Shown: positions 1 to 6,083 of the stretch, piece by piece
Numbering within the stretch: position 1 is the first letter of the stretch
How the letters are laid out: each line of letters opens with the position of its first letter
Assembly: GCA_029938985.1 (NCBI GenBank)
Contig: JAOZTW010000210.1
Coordinates: 1 to 8,196 of the forward strand
Length of the DNA stretch: 8,196 nucleotides
Origin: Bacteroidales bacterium
GTDB lineage: Bacteria; Bacteroidota; Bacteroidia; Bacteroidales; JAOZQN01
Reading direction: 5' to 3'
Position numbers and translations under genes: made by a program
Notes under the pieces: model-generated
The model's input: the letters and a program-made list of their open reading frames with translations, nothing else
What the model was told of the DNA's origin: nothing
Databases searched by the model: none

Positions 1-50
1 TGTAAATACTTGTTAATCATACCAACACTGTTTTGTAGGGACTATCAAAA

Positions 51-250
51 TTTCATTGTAATGAACAAAAGTAGATTATTTGTTGTAAATTTTCATTATA
101 ACGAGCAAAAAACAATTATTTGCGGTACACTTTCATTGTAATGAACAAAAAACAATTATTTGAAGTATATTTTCATCGTAATGAACAAAAATCAATTTTA
201 TGTTATATGATTTCATTATAATAAACAAAAATCAACTTTTTTCCATCTGT
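51..250. repeat. Five-copy tandem array with exact 40-bp period and palindromic core
   Basis: Copies begin at 51, 91, 131, 171 and 211. Each starts with a form of TTTCATTGTAATGAACAAAA, usually followed by an AACAATTATTTG-like stretch and then about 8 variable bases. The core TTCATT-GT-AATGAA is a perfect dyad in copies 1 and 3 and has one or two substitutions in the others. Copy 5 has lost similarity at its far end, and a very degenerate continuation may follow at 251. The period is not a multiple of three, so it is not a protein repeat. It lies downstream of the GH3/serine-hydrolase gene. The period is close to four helical turns, so the dyads would sit on nearly the same face of the DNA, as in multi-site protein-binding arrays. 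That role is inference; a non-functional expanded repeat is equally possible. Confidence 0.9.
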
Positions 251-279
251 TTTAATTTATTTTGAATTTTTAAGGTGTA

Positions 280-330
280 AACCACTAACCACTAACCACT
301 AACCACTAACCACTAACCACTAACCACTAA
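280..330. repeat. Heptamer microsatellite, seven copies of AACCACT
   Basis: Seven uninterrupted perfect copies run from 280 to 328, followed by a partial AA. Read on the minus strand the unit is TTAGTGG. The array overlaps the 3' end of the GH3/serine-hydrolase gene: the last two codons (AGT GGT) and the stop codon TAG lie in the first units met by the minus-strand reading frame. Changes in copy number beyond that point would leave the protein unchanged. Perfect identity between copies suggests recent slippage or expansion. Confidence 0.95.
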
Positions 331-3277
331 AAGATTTATATATCATAGCTTGGATTCGTTCTCTAATATTGTTTTCATTTATTATTTTATTTTCAATATC
401 AGGATAAATTCTGTTTGACAAAAATATATAAATCAACTCATGCTCAGGATCAACCCAAACTTGACAACCTGTAAAACCAGTATGTCCATAACTTTTATCA
501 GAAGTAGCTTTACAAGCAGGACCTTTACCATCTTTTCCTCTACGGTCAAAACCTAAACCTCTTCTGTTATTTTTAAATTGTTTTTTAGTAAATAAGTCAA
601 TTGTTTCTGCATTCAAATATTTTTTCCCACCATACTCACCATTTTGCATATACATTTGTAGTATTTTAGCCAAGTCGTTCGCGTTTGCAAAAAGTCCTGC
701 ATGACCACCAATTCCACCCATCATAGCTGCACCATAATCGTGAACGTAGCCATGTACAATTTGTTTTCTAAATTTATTGTCATCTTCGGTTGGTGTGATT
801 TGGTTTTTGGAAAATTTTTTTAAAGGTAGATATCCTACAGATAAAGCACCCAAAGGATTATAAAAGTTTTTTGCTACATAATCTTCTAAATTTTCCTCAG
901 TAATATTTTCAATAATTTTGTGAAACAAATAAAAACCTAAATCGCTATATCTATATTTTTTTTTATCTCTTAATTTTGAATCATAAATTCTGTTGTACAT
1001 AACATCAACATAATCTTCATTCATGAAAATATTATCAGTAACTTGTAAATTGAATTTTTTGGATAAGTAGTTTTGATAAACAGTTGTATCAAGTACATTT
1101 GTTTCTCTATTTTTAGTTCTTAGATAAAAAGGAATCCAAGCTTTTAAACGAGCTTGATGCGTTAAAACATCTTTAATTTTAATGTTTTTTTTATCTGTAG
1201 AATCTAATTCAGTTAAATAAAATGACATTTTTTTATCTACATCAAATTTTTTCTCATCATACAATTTCATTAACGCAGGAATAGTTGAAGTTATTTTTGT
1301 TACAGAAGCTATGTCGTATAAATCGGTAGTTTTTACTAATCTTTTTTTTTTATAGGTGTGATAGCCAAAGGCTTTATTAAATACTATTGCTCCATTCTTG
1401 GCTATCAAAACCTGACAACCAGGAAAAGCTTGTTCTTCTATGGCTCCCATTATTAATGTGTCTAAATTTTGTAATTTTTTAGCATTAATTCTTGATTCTA
1501 ATGGCAATGTATATTTTAATCTAATTTTTTTACTAATAATTCCTGTTCGTCGTTTAAATTTTTTGTTTGCAGTAATCGGCAATTTTCCTTGTGCTTCAAT
1601 TCCTCCAAAAATTAATTGAGCGGATAATTCTTGTGAAACATCTGTGTCTTCATAAGACATAATTATTGCAGGTATTTTATCTGTATTTTTAAATTTTCGT
1701 AGGCTGTATGGGTTTCCAAAAATATCTAAAACAATTTTTGTTTTTTCTGCCAAGCGAGCTATAAAATTGATACTATTGCTGGTCATGCCAAACGATTTAG
1801 GAGCAAAAAGCCGAGTATCATGAATTCCAATAATAACAAAATCGTATTTTTCCAATTTTGCTCTCATAGCTTTAAATTGGTTAAAATCGGCATCTTTATC
1901 AATAACATAATGAGTAACTTTTGCATACAAATCCATGGTGTTTTGAAAAGTGGTTGTATTGCCCGTTCCTATTGATAATGAGGCTATTTTTACCTTGTCA
2001 ATATCTTTAAAAGGAATATGTTTATCATTATTTTGCACCAAAGTAATACCAGCCTCAACTACGTTTCTATTTACAAGTTGAGCTTGCTCGGAATTTAAGT
2101 CTTCATATAAATTCTTAATTTTCACAGGTTTATAATTATCTAAACCCATCCATTGTTTTGAAAGTAGAATTTTACGGCATTTTTTATCAAGTTCTTCTTC
2201 TGTTATATATCCATCTTCAATTGCTTGTTTTATTTTAGAAAAAGCTTTTGGTACATCTTCTGACATAAGCAAAATATCTACACCAGCAAGAAGTGCCTTT
2301 AAATCGGCATCACCAGTTTCGTGAAATTTTGTAACACCTTGCATTCCAAGAGCATCGGTAAATACAAGACCTTTAAAATCTAATTGATTTTTCAAAATAT
2401 CTGTTACCACCAAAGAAGATAAACTTGATGGTGTGTTTTCTTTTGTATCTAAAGCAGGAATATACAAATGGGCAATCATCATTCCGCCCAAACCTTTCTT
2501 TATCAGCTCTCTAAACGGATACATTTCTATGCTATCCAATCTTGCACGTTTGTGATTTATTACTGGCAGGTCTTTATGCGAATCTTTGTCGGTGTCGCCA
2601 TGACCAGGAAAATGTTTTCCTACGGCAAGCACGTTTTGATTTTGCATACCAAGCATATAGGCATAACCTTTGCTTGCAACATTTTTTCTATCCTCACCAA
2701 ACGAGCGAACTCCAATTATCGGATTATTAGCATTGTTGTTAATGTCAATTACTGGAGCAAAATTTATGTGTGCCCCTAATCTTTTACATTGTCTGGCAAT
2801 TTCTGTTCCCATTTCATATATTTTACTTTCGTCTTGAATTGCTCCCAGCATAATTTGGTGCGGGTAATCTATTGTGCTGTCCAACCTCATACCAAGTCCC
2901 CATTCTGCATCTTGTGCAATCATCAAAGGGATTTTAGTAACTGATTGATAGTGATTTGTCATTTGAGCTTGTCGCACAGGACCTCCTTGAAAAAATATTA
3001 CTCCTCCAATATGATAATTTTTAATTAGCTTAGAAACAGACCGAACATAACCATTTGCATGTTTGTTGGAATAAGAGGCGACCATAAAAAGTTGCCCTAT
3101 TTTTTGGTCTAAAGTCATTGTTTCCAAAACGGAATCTGTCCAATGCGAATCGCTACTAAAAAAAGGGGGATCAATAATTGTATTTTGTTCTACAACAACT
3201 GTTTCTTTTGGTAAAAAAATGCTTTGTAGCATAAAAAAAGGGAGAAAAATTAGAATTTTTAATGAATGTTTTAACAT
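320..3277 (-). CDS. NagZ-like GH3 glycosidase fused to a serine beta-lactamase-like hydrolase
   Basis: A two-part enzyme of 985 residues. A hydrophobic N-terminus (about 7-22) is a signal peptide or anchor; no lipobox cysteine is seen. Residues about 50-375 form a GH3 barrel with the NagZ signature KHFPGHGDTDKDSHKDLP at 221-238. Its Asp232-His234 pair is the family's acid/base dyad, and Asp308 in VFTDALGM is the expected nucleophile. Residues about 400-575 resemble the GH3 C-terminal domain. Residues about 600-980 are a class C beta-lactamase/transpeptidase-like domain with SVTK (Ser658, Lys661), YSD (Tyr777) and HTG (932-934), so both active sites look intact. The family knowledge points to release of N-acetylglucosamine from muropeptides or similar glycans. 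The substrate of the second domain (peptide, ester or amide) is unknown. The fusion is common in Bacteroidota. No close neighbour shares its function, and its stop codon lies in the heptamer repeat. Confidence 0.93.
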   Translation of the reverse strand: MLKHSLKILIFLPFFMLQSIFLPKETVVVEQNTIIDPPFFSSDSHWTDSVLETMTLDQKIGQLFMVASYSNKHANGYVRSVSKLIKNYHIGGVIFFQGGPVRQAQMTNHYQSVTKIPLMIAQDAEWGLGMRLDSTIDYPHQIMLGAIQDESKIYEMGTEIARQCKRLGAHINFAPVIDINNNANNPIIGVRSFGEDRKNVASKGYAYMLGMQNQNVLAVGKHFPGHGDTDKDSHKDLPVINHKRARLDSIEMYPFRELIKKGLGGMMIAHLYIPALDTKENTPSSLSSLVVTDILKNQLDFKGLVFTDALGMQGVTKFHETGDADLKALLAGVDILLMSEDVPKAFSKIKQAIEDGYITEEELDKKCRKILLSKQWMGLDNYKPVKIKNLYEDLNSEQAQLVNRNVVEAGITLVQNNDKHIPFKDIDKVKIASLSIGTGNTTTFQNTMDLYAKVTHYVIDKDADFNQFKAMRAKLEKYDFVIIGIHDTRLFAPKSFGMTSNSINFIARLAEKTKIVLDIFGNPYSLRKFKNTDKIPAIIMSYEDTDVSQELSAQLIFGGIEAQGKLPITANKKFKRRTGIISKKIRLKYTLPLESRINAKKLQNLDTLIMGAIEEQAFPGCQVLIAKNGAIVFNKAFGYHTYKKKRLVKTTDLYDIASVTKITSTIPALMKLYDEKKFDVDKKMSFYLTELDSTDKKNIKIKDVLTHQARLKAWIPFYLRTKNRETNVLDTTVYQNYLSKKFNLQVTDNIFMNEDYVDVMYNRIYDSKLRDKKKYRYSDLGFYLFHKIIENITEENLEDYVAKNFYNPLGALSVGYLPLKKFSKNQITPTEDDNKFRKQIVHGYVHDYGAAMMGGIGGHAGLFANANDLAKILQMYMQNGEYGGKKYLNAETIDLFTKKQFKNNRRGLGFDRRGKDGKGPACKATSDKSYGHTGFTGCQVWVDPEHELIYIFLSNRIYPDIENKIINENNIRERIQAMIYKSFSG

Positions 3278-3588
3278 GTGAATTTAAGCAAGTTATAAGT
3301 TAGTAATTTGTTTTAATATGCCTTAAACTTGTTCTTTTTGCTTTTATCTTCTTCAATAAACATGCAAATATATTGATATTATTATATTTATTGAATTGTT
3401 AAAAAACAAAAATAACTTCATTTAACTTTGTCAATTATTTATTTTAATATACCTTATGCTTTTCTTAACAAAAATCATGAATAAGGTAGGTTATCAAAAG
3501 AATATTTTTAATTTTAAATATAGAGTTTATTACTCTTTATGAGTTGCAATTTTTTTTTGCAAAAATAATAAATAATATTGAAAATAAT
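3278..3588. other. Intergenic stretch between the GH3/serine-hydrolase gene and the lipoprotein terminator
   Basis: No convincing gene is seen. Apart from the possible -7 element it holds an imperfect direct repeat TTTTAATATRCCTTA at 3311-3325 and 3442-3456, a small hairpin AGAGT/ACTCT at 3522-3536, and the word TTGCAA twice around a T-run at 3544-3562. The longest start-to-stop stretch I noticed, at 3477 on the plus strand, is only 21 codons. The rest is AT-rich and featureless. Confidence 0.6.
3365..3372 (-). promoter_or_regulatory. Possible -7 element for the GH3/serine-hydrolase gene
   Basis: The minus strand reads TATATTTG, a full match to the Bacteroidota -7 consensus TAnnTTTG. It would give a leader of about 80 nt before the ATG at 3277. 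No TTG is found 17-23 nt upstream, so only half of the promoter is supported, and such a motif can occur by chance in DNA this AT-rich. Confidence 0.3.
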
Positions 3589-3618
3589 AAAAAAGCCAGC
3601 AATTTTTTTTTGCTGGCT
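3589..3618 (-). terminator. Intrinsic terminator of the lipoprotein gene
   Basis: On the minus strand a perfect 9-bp stem, AGCCAGCAA with TTGCTGGCT (3610-3618 and 3594-3602), encloses a 7-nt A loop and runs straight into a T-tract from 3594 down to 3589. It begins 33 nt after the lipoprotein stop codon. This is a textbook Rho-independent terminator and isolates the lipoprotein gene from the GH3/serine-hydrolase gene downstream. Confidence 0.9.
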
Positions 3619-3651
3619 CTATTGTAATTTTAATATTATAAAAATAAAAAA

Positions 3652-4158
3652 TTATTGTTTTATATAATGATGCTCTCCTGCACCTTCTTCTTTCATTACT
3701 AATTTATCAGCAGTTAATTCAATAATAGTATAATTTACAGGTGGTTTTGTTGCACCAGCACTACTATCCCATTCTTTCATTATAACAATAGTTTCGTCTT
3801 CGTTAAATTCCCAATAACCTACTACAGATATAGATAAAATACCTTTTCCGTATTTTCTTTCATAAGCTAATTTATCATTTGTTTCATCAATATAGAAACT
3901 TAATGTTCCTGTAAGAAAATCTCCAATAGCTTTTACATCGTCTTTTAATTCAATATCAGCAGTTACACCTGATGTGTCTTTAAGGTCAGTAGTTGCATCT
4001 TTAATTGTTGCATTTGTGTCATATTTCCATTTTCCTTCAATAATTGTTTTACCTTTTTCTGTTAGAGTGATGCTACTTTTTTTGCCACCACAAGAAACAG
4101 CAAGTAATACTAAGGCTACTAATCCAATTGTTGTAATTCTTTTTGTCAATTTATTCAT
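3652..4158 (-). CDS. Small lipoprotein with lipocalin-like pattern, function unknown
   Basis: The product has 168 residues. It starts with a basic N-terminus (MNKLTKR) and a hydrophobic stretch to residue 22, then Cys23 in LAVSCGGKK, which is the expected lipidation site. The mature part is about 145 residues. It has a GKWKY motif at 42-46, a charged probable helix near 50-80, and then alternating beta-strand segments, including GYWEFNEDETIVI (114-126) and YTIIELTADKLVMKE (133-147). A Gly-x-Trp start followed by YWEF-type and TIIELT..LVM strands is typical of the small lipocalin-like lipoproteins frequent in Bacteroidota, so a small beta-barrel that binds a hydrophobic ligand is possible, but this is a fold-level guess. 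Cys23 is followed by Lys-Lys rather than acidic residues, which does not resemble the surface-export signal described in some Bacteroidota. The gene has its own promoter and terminator and appears monocistronic. Confidence 0.85.
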   Translation of the reverse strand: MNKLTKRITTIGLVALVLLAVSCGGKKSSITLTEKGKTIIEGKWKYDTNATIKDATTDLKDTSGVTADIELKDDVKAIGDFLTGTLSFYIDETNDKLAYERKYGKGILSISVVGYWEFNEDETIVIMKEWDSSAGATKPPVNYTIIELTADKLVMKEEGAGEHHYIKQ

Positions 4159-4192
4159 AATTGTAATAATTTTTATAGTTAATAATTAATTG

Positions 4193-4223
4193 CAAAGTTA
4201 ACATAAAAAAAACAACTACCAAA
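4193..4223 (-). promoter_or_regulatory. Bacteroidota-type promoter of the lipoprotein gene
   Basis: On the minus strand TTTG (4220-4223), exactly 19 nt, then TAACTTTG (4193-4200) match the -33 TTTG and -7 TAnnTTTG consensus at every fixed position. Transcription would start near 4186, giving a leader of about 25-30 nt before the ATG at 4158. The leader has no Shine-Dalgarno sequence, as is usual in the phylum. Confidence 0.75.
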
Positions 4224-4500
4224 AAAAAAAACATATAAAAATACAACTATAAAGTGTACAAATAGTTAGGAAACAAATATGATAAATATATTGAAGCAAT
4301 TGATAATAAAATCCAAATATTTAGCTTTTTTATTTAAAATAAATAATCAGTTTTTGTTACGTGAAAATGAAATAATAAGTAGCTCCAAGATACGCCGTTT
4401 TTTTGTTCTTTTATTAATTTAATAATCTGCAAATAGCGAGCTATTTAATGACTTCTTAAATTTTTTAATAGGGCAAAATAAACAAGTAGGTTGGAGTTAA
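4224..4500. other. Intergenic stretch between the lipoprotein promoter and the WG-repeat gene
   Basis: No confident gene. An A-run (4221-4231) abuts the lipoprotein promoter. A small inverted repeat AAATAGC/GCTATTT lies at 4431-4446, and an AT-only palindrome at 4411-4425. Neither is followed by a T-tract on the minus strand, so I see no intrinsic terminator for the WG-repeat gene. A 47-codon plus-strand frame at 4279-4422 is discussed as a finding but not called as a gene. Confidence 0.55.
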
Positions 4501-5985
4501 TTATTTTTTCTTTTTCACTATAAAAACTTTATCTTTTTTTAGTGAATAAATAATTTTATATTGTTCATTTAGAATAAGATATATTATTCCGATATCTTGG
4601 TTGGGAACAGATTCTGAAAAATACATTTTTTCAATATAATTAATATAAATTTCACGTTTTTTTTTATCTATAATATTTTCAAAGTTAAAATTTGTTTTCA
4701 GTTTTCTTTTTTTTGGTTTTGTATAAAATTCATAATTATCTATATTGTCATTCCAGAATATTAATTCATAATTTTCAATTAGTTTATTAAATACTAACAA
4801 TTTATATATTGTGTCTAAATTTGTAAATATTTTTGAATCTATATTTTTACCTGTTGAATCTGCTATAAATAAAGTATCGTATTTTTCGTGTACAATAACT
4901 TTTCCATTAGTATAACTTGAATAATCGTAGTCATTTTTATCTCTAATTATATTTCCATTAAAATTTAAAAGCTTTTTATTATACCAACCTAATGTGCTAT
5001 CATATTTTGATTTAACAATATACTTATTAGAAACAAAATCAAGTAGATAATTGGTTGAATCAATAATTGTATCGCCTTTCAAATTAATAAGAAAAGACTT
5101 ACCTGAGTAAAAACAATTATCGTAACTCCCCTTAATATCACCAGTATATAATATTGCAAAATTGTTTTTGAAATTTCTAATACAGTCGTGTATAGGTTCA
5201 ATTAAAAATTTGCCATTATTATTAATTACTCCAAATTTTTCATCAAAAACGACAATGGCTTTTCCATCATTATAAATTGAGCCATAACTAAAAAAATTAT
5301 TAGAAATTATTTTTCCAGTAGTATCAATATAATTAAAATAGGGTGTTTCATTTTCATACTTAACTATTCGTGCAATTCCTTCATTAAAATCAGAAATATC
5401 AGAGTAACAGGCTGGTAAAATAATAATATTATTAGCATCTTTTAATCCAAAAATTGTGTCATAATATTCCGAATTAGTCTGAAGAGTATCTTTAAAACGG
5501 TGCAAACCATAGTATTCGGGAGTTTGTGCAAAGTAATTTGTATTGTAATAATTAAAATAACTATTGTTGCATTCTAAACATAATTCACAATATGGAGTTT
5601 TTGATAATATTTGTAATTTTTTGTTAAAATCAAAAATATTAATAATGTGAAATATCAAAGCAAATATAGTTGTAAATATTGGAAACCAGATAATTGAAAT
5701 ATAAATGCGTTTTGCGGTCTTCTTTTTTATTATTTGTAAAAAGGGGAGTAAAGCCAACAAGAAAATAATTGAGAGAATTAAAGAAGCAAAAATTAAAAAT
5801 TCGATAAATAACAATTCTAACCAATCATTTAGACCTGTATTGTCATTTATAACATTTTCAATATAAGAACTTTGTAATTTACCCATTATTCTTAATAGAG
5901 AAAAAATTATAAAAATTGAAACTGTAATTCCAAGTATTGAAAGTACTATAATTTTTAATATTTTCTGGTTATCAACTTTGTTCAT
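4501..5985 (-). CDS. Three-helix membrane protein with WG-like repeats, function unknown
   Basis: The product has 494 residues. Three hydrophobic segments are visible at about 9-31, 56-83 and 94-117. The basic stretch KKKTAKR (87-93) between the second and third suggests that the N-terminus is cytoplasmic and the large C-terminal part is periplasmic. Just after the third helix is a CELCLEC cluster (Cys133, 136, 139). Residues about 185-380 carry degenerate repeats of the WG (KWG) type, for example NEGIARIVKY..FNYIDTTGKII, GKAIVVFDEKFGVINNNGKFL, GKSFLINLKGDTII and GKVIVHEKYDTLFIADSTGK. Some copies have lost the Trp. WG repeats are common in Bacteroidota envelope proteins, but no common function is established for them. 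The C-terminus ends in lysines. The start is 98 nt from typA, across the typA terminator, and I find no clear promoter in that gap. The assignment to the WG family is probable; the role is unknown. Confidence 0.75.
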   Translation of the reverse strand: MNKVDNQKILKIIVLSILGITVSIFIIFSLLRIMGKLQSSYIENVINDNTGLNDWLELLFIEFLIFASLILSIIFLLALLPFLQIIKKKTAKRIYISIIWFPIFTTIFALIFHIINIFDFNKKLQILSKTPYCELCLECNNSYFNYYNTNYFAQTPEYYGLHRFKDTLQTNSEYYDTIFGLKDANNIIILPACYSDISDFNEGIARIVKYENETPYFNYIDTTGKIISNNFFSYGSIYNDGKAIVVFDEKFGVINNNGKFLIEPIHDCIRNFKNNFAILYTGDIKGSYDNCFYSGKSFLINLKGDTIIDSTNYLLDFVSNKYIVKSKYDSTLGWYNKKLLNFNGNIIRDKNDYDYSSYTNGKVIVHEKYDTLFIADSTGKNIDSKIFTNLDTIYKLLVFNKLIENYELIFWNDNIDNYEFYTKPKKRKLKTNFNFENIIDKKKREIYINYIEKMYFSESVPNQDIGIIYLILNEQYKIIYSLKKDKVFIVKKKK

Positions 5986-6048
5986 AAGCTATTAAAAATA
6001 AAAAATTAGGCATTTTTCATTAATAAAAATTGATATTTAGAAAAACGC

Positions 6049-6078
6049 AAAAAATTAACCCACAATAAAAGTGGGTTA
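6049..6078 (-). terminator. Intrinsic terminator of typA
   Basis: On the minus strand TAACCCAC (6071-6078) pairs perfectly with GTGGGTTA (6056-6063) across a 7-nt loop. After one A it runs into six T residues (6054 down to 6049). It starts about 6 nt after the typA stop codon at 6084-6086, so typA transcripts probably end here and not in the WG-repeat gene. Confidence 0.88.
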
Positions 6079-6083
6079 TGGAA

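Noticed and set aside
51..250. CRISPR array
   Set aside because: The repeated part varies between copies and the variable part is only about 8 bases, far shorter than real spacers. No cas gene is present.
2468..2779. Plus-strand frames of 103 and 62 codons inside the GH3/serine-hydrolase gene
   Set aside because: They lie opposite the conserved GH3 catalytic region (including the KHFPGHG motif) and have no recognisable protein features.
3974..4189. Plus-strand frame of 71 codons over the lipoprotein start
   Set aside because: It is the complement of the signal peptide and N-terminal region of a well-supported gene with its own promoter; its hydrophobic look comes from the reverse strand.
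4411..4446. Terminator of the WG-repeat gene formed by the palindromes after its stop
   Set aside because: One palindrome is AT-only and the other has a 2-4-nt loop; neither is followed by a T-tract on the minus strand.
5639..5824. Minus-strand frame of 61 codons in another frame of the WG-repeat gene
   Set aside because: It overlaps the transmembrane-coding part of a longer, better-supported gene on the same strand.
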